A DNA stretch of 37,968 nt, from NCBI GenBank assembly GCA_018971195.1, contig JAGXBK010000013.1:1-37968 (forward strand). Direction: 5' to 3'. The first letter of the stretch is position 1. Each line of letters starts with the position of its first letter. The stretch is from Betaproteobacteria bacterium. GTDB taxonomy: Bacteria > Pseudomonadota > Gammaproteobacteria > Burkholderiales > Casimicrobiaceae. The notes under the pieces are model-generated. The model saw only the letters and a program-made list of their open reading frames with translations, searched no databases and was not told the DNA's origin. Positions 7,883 through 15,655 of the stretch are shown piece after piece. Position numbers and translations under genes: made by a program.

Positions 7883-8776
7883 GTGAAGCCTGCAGCGTCG
7901 CATTTCGTCGACATCCGCGGCGAGCGGCATCACGTGCTGACCTGGGGCCGCCCCGAGGCGCCGAAGCTCTTTCTGCTGCACGGCTGGATGGACGTGGGCG
8001 CATCGTTCCAGTTCCTGGTCGATGCGCTCGCCCGCGACTGGCATGCGATCGCGCCCGATCTGCGCGGCTTCGGGAGGTCGGCGTGGCAGCCGCAGGGATA
8101 CTGGTTCCAGGATTACGTCGCCGACCTCGAGGCCCTGCTCGCGCACTTCGCACCCGACGAGCAGGTGAATCTCGTCGGACACAGTCTCGGCGGCAATATC
8201 GTCATGCATTACGCGGGCGCACGACCGCAGCGCGTGCGGCGCGTCGTTTCGCTCGACGGTTTCGGCATTCCGGCGGAAGCGCCCGCCGACGCGCCGCGCA
8301 AGCTTGCGGCGTGGCTGGACGCGCTCGCCAGACCGCCGGATTTCAGGCCCTACGCGAGCATCGCCGCGGTCGCGGACCGGCTGCAGAAGAACAATCCGCG
8401 GCTGCCGCGCGACAAGGCCGATTTTCTCGCCGCGCACTGGGCCACGACGCTGCCCGACGGCCGCGCGCAGCTCGTGTCCGATCCGCGCCACAAGCTGCCG
8501 TTCGCCACCGTGTACCGGATGGAGGAGGTGTTCGCCATCTGGCGCAATATCGTCGCGCCGGTGCTGTGGGTCGCTGCCGCCGATTCGCACATTCCGCGCT
8601 GGCTGGGCGGCCACCCCGAAGGCGAGATCGGAACCGACGGCCTCGACGGCGTGCGGAGCAGGCTCGGGCACGTTCCGGACGGAAGGCTGCATACGGTCGC
8701 CGATGCGGGCCACATGCTGCACCACGACCAGCCTGCCGCCGTCGCGGGACTGATCGAAGCGTTCGTCGCCGCTTGA
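7883..8776 (+). CDS. Alpha/beta-fold hydrolase
   Basis: A 297-residue cytoplasmic alpha/beta hydrolase. The oxyanion-hole segment LLHGWMD, the nucleophile elbow VGHSLGG (serine about residue 101) and the C-terminal histidine in DAGHMLHHDQP (about 277) give a complete catalytic set, with an aspartate available in VAAADSHIP. Probable esterase, lipase or related activity; the substrate is not readable. The start is taken as GTG at 7883: homology begins immediately after it and no in-frame ATG precedes. This GTG overlaps the stop of an 8-codon ATG reading frame (7860-7886), so the exact start is uncertain. The transporter gene that follows overlaps its stop codon. Confidence 0.85.
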   Translation: MKPAASHFVDIRGERHHVLTWGRPEAPKLFLLHGWMDVGASFQFLVDALARDWHAIAPDLRGFGRSAWQPQGYWFQDYVADLEALLAHFAPDEQVNLVGHSLGGNIVMHYAGARPQRVRRVVSLDGFGIPAEAPADAPRKLAAWLDALARPPDFRPYASIAAVADRLQKNNPRLPRDKADFLAAHWATTLPDGRAQLVSDPRHKLPFATVYRMEEVFAIWRNIVAPVLWVAAADSHIPRWLGGHPEGEIGTDGLDGVRSRLGHVPDGRLHTVADAGHMLHHDQPAAVAGLIEAFVAA

Positions 8777-9714
8777 TCCCGTCCCGCTTGCGCGTCCATT
8801 CGCGGCGTGGCGCATACGTCGCGCTCGCACTCCTGACACTGGTCTGGGGCCTCAACTGGATCGTGATGAAGGCGGCGCTCGCGCATGCGAATCCGCTGGT
8901 GCTGAACGCGCAGCGCACCTGCGCCGCCGCAGCGGTGCTGTTCGCTGCGCTGATCGCCCGCCGCGGGCGCATGCTGCCGCACAGCTGGCGCGCCGTCATC
9001 GTCACCGGCACCTTCCAGACGACGGTCAATTTCGGGGCGACGATGCTGGCGGTGGCCGGCGGCGGGGCGGGCAAGGCATCGGTGCTGGTGTTCACGATGC
9101 CGTTCTGGACGCTGCTGATCGCGTGGCCCGTGCTCCACGAACGAATCCGCGGGCTGCAGATTCCTGCGATCGCCTTCGCGTTCGGCGGACTGGTCCTGGT
9201 CGTCGCGCCCTGGGCATGGCACGGCGACGTCCAGTCCAATCTGTGGGCCATCGCCTCCGGCTTCGGCTGGGGTGCCGGCACCGTGGCGTTGAAGCACTAC
9301 CAGCGCGACCGCGGCTTCGACATGCTGCCGTTCATTGCCTGGCAGATGGCGCTGGGTGCGCTGCCGCTCGCTGCGCTTCCATGGATCTACGGCGGACCGG
9401 CGACCCAGTGGAGCGTCTCGCAGGTCGCGCTGTTCCTCTACATTTCGGTAATCTCCAGCGCCGGGGGCTTTCTGGTGTGGATGACGGTGCTGCGCTGGCT
9501 CCCGGCCGGCACCGCGTCGCTCAACATGTTCGCGATCCCGGTCATCGCGCTGCTCGCGTCGATGGCGATCTTCGGCGAGCGCCTCGCGCCCAACGAATGG
9601 CAGGGCATTGCGCTGATCGGAATCGGGCTGGCGCTGATCACCGTCCACGCGCTGGTCGGCAGCCGGCGCCGCGGATCGACCGCCGCGCCGCCGTCGCCGG
9701 TGCCGCTGGACTGA
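8773..9714 (+). CDS. EamA/DMT-family transporter
   Basis: An inner-membrane protein of about 313 residues with ten hydrophobic segments arranged as two EamA repeats, the drug/metabolite transporter layout. Typical landmarks are VWGLNWIVMKAAL in helix 1, the FTMPFWTLLIAWPVLHERI repeat end, and IPVIALLASMAIFGERLAPNEWQGIALI in the second half. No ATG is available. TTG at 8773 overlaps the hydrolase stop codon (TTGA), suggesting coupled translation, while TTG at 8788 is an alternative. It probably exports a small metabolite or amino acid; direction and substrate are inferred only from the family. Confidence 0.82.
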   Translation: MIPSRLRVHSRRGAYVALALLTLVWGLNWIVMKAALAHANPLVLNAQRTCAAAAVLFAALIARRGRMLPHSWRAVIVTGTFQTTVNFGATMLAVAGGGAGKASVLVFTMPFWTLLIAWPVLHERIRGLQIPAIAFAFGGLVLVVAPWAWHGDVQSNLWAIASGFGWGAGTVALKHYQRDRGFDMLPFIAWQMALGALPLAALPWIYGGPATQWSVSQVALFLYISVISSAGGFLVWMTVLRWLPAGTASLNMFAIPVIALLASMAIFGERLAPNEWQGIALIGIGLALITVHALVGSRRRGSTAAPPSPVPLD

Positions 9715-9745
9715 CCGGCGGCGCCGGCGGGCTTAACGGGGGGTG

Positions 9746-9776
9746 CCGCCGGATCGATGGCGATGTGATCCGGCGG
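9746..9776 (+). terminator. Hairpin after the EamA transporter gene
   Basis: CCGCCGGATC and GATCCGGCGG form a perfect 10-bp stem around an 11-base loop, 32 bases after the stop codon. No T-run follows, so if it terminates transcription it does so inefficiently or with Rho. Confidence 0.4.
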
Positions 9777-9899
9777 ACGCCGCTCGGCGTATCCAGGATG
9801 CCACAACCCTTTGATTGCACGTTTGTTATCGTGCCCGTGTCGACAACGGCGCAACGCGACCGTTCCGGCATCCCGGGCCGGCCTTCGTCCACTCGATTC

Positions 9900-9928
9900 T
9901 TGATTGAACGCAAATCATTCCTATTTAC
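9900..9928 (+). promoter_or_regulatory. Putative promoter with overlapping Fur-like site for the iron-permease pair
   Basis: TTGATT (9900-9905) and TATTTA (9922-9927) are 16 bases apart. The bases 9910-9928 (GCAAATCATTCCTATTTAC) resemble one half of the AT-rich Fur consensus (AATCATT followed by A/T-rich triplets). The stretch is clearly more AT-rich than its surroundings and lies just before a cupredoxin/FTR1 pair, which is commonly iron-repressed. The match is partial. Confidence 0.4.
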
Positions 9929-9960
9929 AGTCCAGAAAACCTCTGGTAACCTCGTCGCGA

Positions 9961-10323
9961 ATGAAGCTCTCGAGTCCACCGATGCGCCCCCGAACCCTGC
10001 TCGCACTGATGTTGGGCGCCTTGCTCGCCTCCAGCGCTCTCGCCGCTTTCGCTGAAGACCTCGCGACGTTCAAGCTCGTCGCGCGTGACGGCAGGTTCGA
10101 TCCTGCGCTCGTCCAGGTGCCGGCGGGCAAGCGCTTCCGGATCGAGGTGTCCAACCAGGGCAAGTCGGCCATCGAGTTCGAAAGCCGGGACCTGAAGCAG
10201 GAGAAGGTGATCCCCCCCGGTAAGACGGCGGTGGTGACGATCAACGCGCTGAAGCCCGGTGAATACCGGTTCTTCGACGAGTTCCACGAGAAGACGGGGC
10301 AAGGCAAGGTGGTCGCGAAGTAG
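9961..10323 (+). CDS. Periplasmic cupredoxin-like protein of an iron uptake pair
   Basis: A 120-residue secreted protein. The signal peptide is RPRTLLALMLGALLASSALA with cleavage near AAFAED. The mature part is a small beta sandwich typical of cupredoxin-like domains: FKLVARDGRFDP, VQVPAGKRFRIEVSNQGKSAIEFES, then VIPPGKTAVVTINALKPGEYRFFDEFH. The classical copper set (two His, Cys, Met) is not complete: only one histidine is seen and there is no cysteine, so metal binding by blue-copper chemistry is doubtful. It stands 40 bases before FTR1, as in many bacterial iron-uptake loci where such a protein is thought to assist iron delivery. The ATG at 9982 is an equally good start. Confidence 0.75.
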   Translation: MKLSSPPMRPRTLLALMLGALLASSALAAFAEDLATFKLVARDGRFDPALVQVPAGKRFRIEVSNQGKSAIEFESRDLKQEKVIPPGKTAVVTINALKPGEYRFFDEFHEKTGQGKVVAK

Positions 10324-10363
10324 CGCGACGACGCGATCTGCCGACTCCGGGAGCCGTTTCGAA

Positions 10364-11227
10364 ATGGGCAATGCACTGTTCATCGTGTGGCGCGAATCGG
10401 CCGAGGCGATGCTCGTCGTCGGCATCCTCTACGCGTGGCTGAAGCAGCGGCCCGATGCAGCGACCGGCATGCGCTTCCTGTGGGGCGGCGTGGCCGCCGG
10501 CGCCGGGTTGGCGCTCGTGCTCGCGCTGATCATGCTGGGGATCGCGTCGTCGCTGTCGGGCAATGCCCTCGACTATTTCCAGGTCGCGATCATGCTGGTC
10601 GCGGCGGCGCTGATCGTGCAGATGGTGTTCTGGATGCGCCGGCACGGGCGGACGTTCAAGAAGGACCTCGAGGCCAACATGGCGGACAACGTGCGCAAGG
10701 CCAATTGGTGGGGCCTGCTGGTCGTCGTCGCGCTGGCCGTCGGCCGCGAAAGCGCCGAAGCGGTGGTGTTCCTCTACGGACTGGGGGCGGAGAAGAACGG
10801 CATCGCCAACCTGCCGATCGTGCTGGTGCTGGGCATCGGCGCGGCGTTCGCGACATTCTGGCTGCTGCAGCAGGGCACGCGCTGGCTGTCCTGGCGGGTG
10901 TTCTTCCGCGTCAGCGAGACCCTGCTGCTGCTGCTTGCCGGCGCGCTGATCGTTTCCGGGGTCGAGAAGCTCATCGCCCTCGACGTGCTGCCCGACATCG
11001 TCGACCCGGTGTGGAACACGACGCGGCTGCTCGACGATTCCGGACGCTTCGGCGGACTCATCGCCTCGTTCACCGGATATCGATCGCGTCCGGCGCTGTT
11101 GCCGCTGGCTGCGCTCGCAATCTACTGGACGCTGATGGTGACGTTCCTGCGGGCACCTCGAAAGGCGCAGGCCGCTCCCGCCGCCACTTCGTCGCGGCCG
11201 GTGGCGCGGCACGCCGAGCGCAGCTGA
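10364..11227 (+). CDS. FTR1-family iron permease
   Basis: A 287-residue inner-membrane protein of the FTR1/EfeU iron-permease family with about seven membrane segments. Both signature R-E-x-x-E motifs are present: RESAEAM (residues 10-16) and GRESAEAVVF (from about 127), whose glutamates are thought to bind iron during transport. The tail after the last helix is short and cytoplasmic-looking (RAPRKAQAAPAATSS). With the upstream cupredoxin-like protein it makes a two-gene uptake unit. No EfeO (full length), EfeB peroxidase or ferric reductase gene is present nearby, so partners must be elsewhere or absent. A strong hairpin follows the gene. Confidence 0.92.
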   Translation: MGNALFIVWRESAEAMLVVGILYAWLKQRPDAATGMRFLWGGVAAGAGLALVLALIMLGIASSLSGNALDYFQVAIMLVAAALIVQMVFWMRRHGRTFKKDLEANMADNVRKANWWGLLVVVALAVGRESAEAVVFLYGLGAEKNGIANLPIVLVLGIGAAFATFWLLQQGTRWLSWRVFFRVSETLLLLLAGALIVSGVEKLIALDVLPDIVDPVWNTTRLLDDSGRFGGLIASFTGYRSRPALLPLAALAIYWTLMVTFLRAPRKAQAAPAATSSRPVARHAERS

Positions 11228-11245
11228 TTCACCTTCCACCATCGC

Positions 11246-11276
11246 GCGACGCCGCCGGAGTCATCGGCGGCGTCGC
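11246..11276 (+). terminator. Strong hairpin after the FTR1 gene
   Basis: A 12-bp perfect stem (left arm ending GACGCCGCCG, right arm beginning CGGCGGCGTC) with the 7-base loop GAGTCAT lies 18 bases after the FTR1 stop. There is no T-run after it. It separates the iron-permease unit from the export cassette. Confidence 0.5.
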
Positions 11277-11344
11277 CGCATCGACGCGGTAAACTCCGCT
11301 GCGGACCGGTCACGCTCGACCGGTCGCGCTCCCTCGGGGTTTCC

Positions 11345-12565
11345 ATGAACACCGCCTCGCCGCCCGACCTGTCCAGGCTCAGGATCGATCGCAGCCTCGC
11401 GCCGATCCGGCGCAAACGGCGCCGCAAATGGGCCTGGCTCGGCGTGCTCGCAGCGCTGATCGTCGGCGCGGCCGCGTGGTATGTGTTGAAGCCGCGCGTC
11501 GTCGACGTGCAGACGACGCCGGTGGTGACTGCGTATGCATCGCAGCAGTTCGTCGTGCTGAACGCGACAGGCTACGTCGTCGCCCAGCGCAAGGCGGCGA
11601 TCTCCTCGAAGGCGACGGGCACGCTCGAATGGCTGGGCGTCGCCGAGGGGTCGCGCGTCAAGGAGGGCGACTTGATCGCGCGCATCGACGACCGCGACGT
11701 CGTCGCCCAGGCGCAGAGTGCCAAGGCGAACGCGGGCGCCGCACGCGCCAACGTCGAGCTGAGCGATGTCGAGCGGCAGAACGCGCAAGTCGAGCTGAAG
11801 CGCAACGAGGAGCTGGTCGCGAAAGGCTTCATCTCGCAGTCGGCGCTGGACACGGCGAAAGCCCGCTTCGATCGCGCACAGGCGGCGCTGGGGAGCGCGA
11901 AAGCCAGTCTTGACGCCGCGCTCGCCAATGTGCGCAACGCCGAGCTGTCGATCGACTACACGAGGATCCGGGCGCCTTTCGACGGCGTCATCCTGTCCAA
12001 GAGCGCCAACGTCGGCGACCTGTTGACGCCGTTTTCCAGCGCCACCGATTCCAAGGGCGCTGTCGTGACCATCGCCGACATGTCGACGCTCGAGGTCGAG
12101 GCCGATGTTTCCGAATCGAGCCTCGGAAAGGTCAGCGTCGGCCAGCCCGCCGAGATCCTGCTCGATGCGCTGCCGGATGCGCGTTTTCGCGGCAGGATCG
12201 ACCGCATCGTTCCGACGGTCGATCGCGCCAAGGCGACGGTGACGACCAAGGTCAAGTTCGACGCCATCGATCCGCGCATCCTGCCCGAGATGAGCGCCAA
12301 GGTGAGCTTCCTGTCGCAGGACGTGACGCCGGAACAGGAAAGGCCGCTGCTCGCCGTCAATCCCGACGCGATCGTCCGGCGTGACGGCGCCAACGTCGTG
12401 TTCGCGCTGCACGAAGGTCGCGCGGTCGCGGTGCCCGTCACCCCCGGAGCGAAGATCGGCGATCTTGTGGCGATCGCCGGGGGCGTGAAGTCAGGCGACA
12501 AGGTCGTGCTGAAGCCCGATGCGGCGCTGCGGAGCGGATCGCGGGTCGCACCGATGGCCAAATGA
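11345..12565 (+). CDS. Periplasmic adaptor (MacA/HlyD-like) of an ABC exporter
   Basis: A 406-residue membrane-fusion protein. A single N-terminal membrane anchor (WAWLGVLAALIVGAAAWYVL, about 29-48) follows a basic cytoplasmic leader. A biotinyl-lipoyl half-motif (ATGTLEWLGVAEGSRVKEGDLIARIDD) precedes a long alanine/glutamate-rich coiled-coil hairpin (about 118-200). The second lipoyl half (YTRIRAPFDGVILSKSANVGDLL) and beta-barrel domains complete the usual adaptor order. It would link the inner-membrane transporter encoded next to an outer-membrane channel (TolC type), which is not in the window. Its stop codon sits inside the first copy of a triple repeat that also carries the ATPase start, so the two are translationally coupled. 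Confidence 0.9.
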   Translation: MNTASPPDLSRLRIDRSLAPIRRKRRRKWAWLGVLAALIVGAAAWYVLKPRVVDVQTTPVVTAYASQQFVVLNATGYVVAQRKAAISSKATGTLEWLGVAEGSRVKEGDLIARIDDRDVVAQAQSAKANAGAARANVELSDVERQNAQVELKRNEELVAKGFISQSALDTAKARFDRAQAALGSAKASLDAALANVRNAELSIDYTRIRAPFDGVILSKSANVGDLLTPFSSATDSKGAVVTIADMSTLEVEADVSESSLGKVSVGQPAEILLDALPDARFRGRIDRIVPTVDRAKATVTTKVKFDAIDPRILPEMSAKVSFLSQDVTPEQERPLLAVNPDAIVRRDGANVVFALHEGRAVAVPVTPGAKIGDLVAIAGGVKSGDKVVLKPDAALRSGSRVAPMAK

Positions 12566-12585
12566 GGCCAAATGAGGCCAAATGA
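12556..12585 (+). repeat. Three tandem 10-bp repeats at the adaptor/ATPase junction
   Basis: GGCCAAATGA is repeated exactly three times (12556-12565, 12566-12575, 12576-12585). Each unit contains ATGA. The first holds the adaptor stop codon, the second holds the ATG used by the ATPase, and the third holds an ATG in a different frame. Loss or gain of one unit would move the start codon without harming the adaptor. Confidence 0.95.
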
Positions 12586-13261
12586 GCGGCAACCGCTGGT
12601 CGCGATCCACGGCCTGTCGAAGTACTACGTCCGCGGCGACCAGGTGATTCCGGTCCTGCTCGACCTCGATCTCGACGTCTTCGAGGGCGAGTACGTCGCG
12701 CTGATGGGGCCATCGGGATCGGGCAAGTCGACGCTGCTGAACCTCATCGCCGGCATCGACAAGCCGTCGGCCGGCGAGATCCGCGTCGGCGGCGTCGACA
12801 TCGCGAGCCTCTCGGACTCCGATCTCGCGTTGTGGCGCTCGATGCACGTCGGATTCATCTTCCAGTTCTACAACCTGATGCCGGTGCTGACGGCGTTCGG
12901 CAACGTCGAGCTGCCGCTGCAGTTGACGGGGCTGTCGCGCGCCGAGCGCCGCGAGCGCGTCGAGACCGCCCTCGAGCTCGTCGGCTTGACCGACCGCGCG
13001 ACGCACCTTCCCAACGAGCTGTCGGGGGGGCAACAGCAGCGGGTCGCGATCGCGCGCGCGCTGATCACCGATCCGACGCTGATCGTCGCCGACGAGCCGA
13101 CCGGCGACCTCGACCGGGTGACCGCGCAGGAGATCCTGGGCCTGCTCGCGCGCCTCAACGACGAGCTCGGCAAGACCATCATCATGGTCACCCACGACCC
13201 GAAGGCCGCCGAGAAGGCGCGCCGCCTGATCCACCTCGAGAAAGGCGTGCTGGTCGGCTGA
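12572..13261 (+). CDS. ABC transporter ATP-binding protein (MacB/LolD type)
   Basis: A 229-residue nucleotide-binding subunit. It has Walker A GPSGSGKST (about 46-54), Q-loop FIFQFYNLMP, signature LSGGQQQR, Walker B TLIVADEPTGDLD and the H-loop MVTHDP, all intact. The sequence is closest in style to the MacB/LolD/FtsE group, which powers mechanotransmission-type exporters rather than classic import. It would dimerise on the cytoplasmic face of the two permeases encoded next. The ATG at 12572 is the only one of the three repeated ATGs in frame. The gap to the first permease is 14 bases. Confidence 0.95.
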   Translation: MRPNERQPLVAIHGLSKYYVRGDQVIPVLLDLDLDVFEGEYVALMGPSGSGKSTLLNLIAGIDKPSAGEIRVGGVDIASLSDSDLALWRSMHVGFIFQFYNLMPVLTAFGNVELPLQLTGLSRAERRERVETALELVGLTDRATHLPNELSGGQQQRVAIARALITDPTLIVADEPTGDLDRVTAQEILGLLARLNDELGKTIIMVTHDPKAAEKARRLIHLEKGVLVG

Positions 13262-13275
13262 CCGGCCGCGCGCGC

Positions 13276-14433
13276 ATGTTCATTCCGCTCCTGGTGCTGC
13301 GCAATGCCTTGCGCCACAAGCTGCGGACCGCGCTGACCGTCCTGGGCATTGTCGTCGCGATCGCCGCCTTCGGGCTGCTGCGCACGCTGGTCGACGCCTG
13401 GTACGCGGGCGCGAACGCGAGCTCGTCGGCGCGCCTGGTGACCCGCAGTGCGGTCTCGCTGGTGTTCCCGCTGCCACTCAGCTACGCGCAGAAGATCCGC
13501 CAGGTCTCGGGTATCACCAACGTGGGCTGGGCCAACTGGTTCGGCGGCGTCTACATCAACGAGCGCAATTTCTTTCCGCAGTTTGCGATCAGCGGCGCGA
13601 GCTACCTCGACCTCTATCCGGAGTTCGTCCTGTCCGACGCCGAGCGCAAGGCGTTCCTCGCCGACCGCACCGGCGCGATCGCCGGGCGCAAGCTCGCCGA
13701 CAAGTTCGGCTGGAAGGTCGGCGACCAGGTCCCGCTGCGCGGCACGATCTATCCCGGGACGTGGACCTTCAACCTGCGGGGCATCTACGACGGCGCGGAG
13801 CCCGCGACCGACACGTCGACGTTCTTCTTCCACTACGACTACCTGAACGAGACCGTGAAGCAGCGCTACGGCCGTCCCGGCGACAATACCGGCGTGTTCG
13901 TCGAGTCGATCGCGAACCCGGAAGACGCCGCCGGCATTTCACAGGCGATCGATGCGACCTTCAAGAACTCGCTGGCCGAGACCCTGACCGAGACCGAGAA
14001 AGCGTTCCAGCTCGGCTTCGTCGCCATGTCCGAGGCGATCCTGGGGGCGATCCAGGCGGTGAGCTACGTCGTCATCGTGATCATCATGGCGGTGATGGCG
14101 AACACGATGGCGATGACGGCGCGCGAGCGCTACACCGAGTACGCCACGCTGAAGGCGCTGGGCTTTGGCAACAGCTTCGTCGCGCTGCTGATATTTCTCG
14201 AGTCGGTCGGCATCGCGATCACCGGCGGCCTGCTCGGGATCGCGCTGACGTTCCCGCTTGCACAAGTGTTCGTCGACACCATCGGATCGCTGCTCTCCGG
14301 CTTCCGGGTGTCGCAGCAGACGATGGCGATGCAGCTCGCCGCTGCGGTCGTCATCGGCGTCGCCGCGGCGGCCGTGCCGGCGTGGCGGGCGGCGCGGGTG
14401 CGCATCGTCGACGGCCTGCGGGCGATCGGATGA
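13276..14433 (+). CDS. ABC transporter permease, FtsX/MacB-like (first)
   Basis: A 385-residue permease with one N-terminal membrane helix (LTVLGIVVAIAAFGLLRTL), a periplasmic MacB-PCD-like domain of about 230 residues, and three C-terminal helices (about 258-380) carrying the FtsX domain. The cytoplasmic loop ERYTEYATLKALGFGNSF is the conserved coupling helix of this group (E-x-G/A-x-L-K/R-A-L-G). The C-terminus ends AWRAARVRIVDGLRAIG, also family-typical. Because it has four helices and the second permease is similar, the transporter is probably a heterodimer of the two with the ATPase dimer. Confidence 0.9.
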   Translation: MFIPLLVLRNALRHKLRTALTVLGIVVAIAAFGLLRTLVDAWYAGANASSSARLVTRSAVSLVFPLPLSYAQKIRQVSGITNVGWANWFGGVYINERNFFPQFAISGASYLDLYPEFVLSDAERKAFLADRTGAIAGRKLADKFGWKVGDQVPLRGTIYPGTWTFNLRGIYDGAEPATDTSTFFFHYDYLNETVKQRYGRPGDNTGVFVESIANPEDAAGISQAIDATFKNSLAETLTETEKAFQLGFVAMSEAILGAIQAVSYVVIVIIMAVMANTMAMTARERYTEYATLKALGFGNSFVALLIFLESVGIAITGGLLGIALTFPLAQVFVDTIGSLLSGFRVSQQTMAMQLAAAVVIGVAAAAVPAWRAARVRIVDGLRAIG

Positions 14434-14473
14434 CATCAGGGCCGAAGTCAGGGCGCTGCAAAGGTTGACCGCG

Positions 14474-15640
14474 ATGGCGATCCCGCTCGGCTACATCGCC
14501 CGCAACGTCCTCGCGAGGCGGCTGACCACCGCGCTGACGGCGGGCGGCATGGCGCTGGTCGTCTACGTGTTCGCCAGCGTGCTGATGCTGGCGGCCGGCT
14601 TGCGGCAGACGCTGGTGTCGACCGGGCAGGATGACAACGTGGTCGTGATCCGCCGCGGGTCGCAGACGGAGGTGCAGAGCGGCATCGATCGCTCGCAGGC
14701 GGGCATCATCGAGAGCCTGCCGGACATCGCCGTCGCCGCCGACGGCAGGCGCCTGATCTCCAAGGAGCCGGTGGTCCTGATCAGCCTGCCCAAGCGCTCC
14801 ACCGGCAAGCCCGCCAACGTCGTCATCCGCGGCATCACGACGGCCGGGCTCGACTTGCGCCCGCAGGTCCGGCTGGTCGAGGGCAGGATGTTTCGGCCCG
14901 GCACGTCGGAAGTGATCGTCGGGCGCTCGATTGCAACCGGGTTCAGCGGCACCGATCTCGACGAGACGCTGCGCTTCGCCTCGCGCGACTGGATCATCGT
15001 CGGCGTGTTCGATGCGGGACATACCGGCTTCGACTCGGAGATCTGGGGCGACGCCGAGCAGATGCTGCAGGCCTTCCGGCGGACCGCCTTCTCGTCGGTG
15101 ATCTTCAAGCTCGCCGATCCCGGCCGTTTCGACGCCGTCAAGGCGACGCTCGAGACCGATCCCCGGCTGACGCTCGAAGTCAAGCGCGAGAAGCAGTTCT
15201 ACGCCGAGCAGTCGGAAGCGCTGTCCAGGTTCATCAGCACGCTGGGCACCGGCATCTCGATCATCTTCTCGATCGGCGCGGTGATCGGCGCGGCGATCAC
15301 CATGTACGCGAGCGTGGCCTCGCGCACCGGCGAGATCGGCACGCTGCGTGCGCTCGGCTTCTCGCGCCGCGCCATTCTTTTGGCGTTCCTGGTCGAGGCA
15401 CTGCTGCTGGGCCTGATCGGCGGCATTGCCGGCCTCGCCGGCGCCTCCGCCATGCAGGCGCTTACCATATCGACGACCAATTTCCAGACCTTCGCCGAGA
15501 TCGCGTTCTCGTTCACTTTGACGCCAGGCATCGTCGCCGCATCGCTCGCCTTCGCCTTGACGATGGGATTCATCGGCGGCTTCCTGCCCGCCCTGCGCGC
15601 CGCGCGGATGAAGATCGTCGATGCGCTGCGGGCGGCGTGA
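14474..15640 (+). CDS. ABC transporter permease, FtsX/MacB-like (second)
   Basis: A 388-residue paralogue of the preceding permease with the same layout: an N-terminal helix (TAGGMALVVYVFASVLMLAAGL), a periplasmic domain (about 45-260), then three helices with the FtsX coupling segment RTGEIGTLRALGFSRRAI. The end LPALRAARMKIVDALRAA mirrors the first permease. The ATG at 14474 is used, and a TTG about three codons upstream is possible. It is the last gene of the four-gene cassette and converges on the secreted-protein operon, with only 15 bases between stop codons. The exported substrate is unknown; lipids, lipoproteins, peptides and macrolides are known for relatives. Confidence 0.9.
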   Translation: MAIPLGYIARNVLARRLTTALTAGGMALVVYVFASVLMLAAGLRQTLVSTGQDDNVVVIRRGSQTEVQSGIDRSQAGIIESLPDIAVAADGRRLISKEPVVLISLPKRSTGKPANVVIRGITTAGLDLRPQVRLVEGRMFRPGTSEVIVGRSIATGFSGTDLDETLRFASRDWIIVGVFDAGHTGFDSEIWGDAEQMLQAFRRTAFSSVIFKLADPGRFDAVKATLETDPRLTLEVKREKQFYAEQSEALSRFISTLGTGISIIFSIGAVIGAAITMYASVASRTGEIGTLRALGFSRRAILLAFLVEALLLGLIGGIAGLAGASAMQALTISTTNFQTFAEIAFSFTLTPGIVAASLAFALTMGFIGGFLPALRAARMKIVDALRAA

Positions 15641-15655
15641 GGGCGTGCCGCGGCG

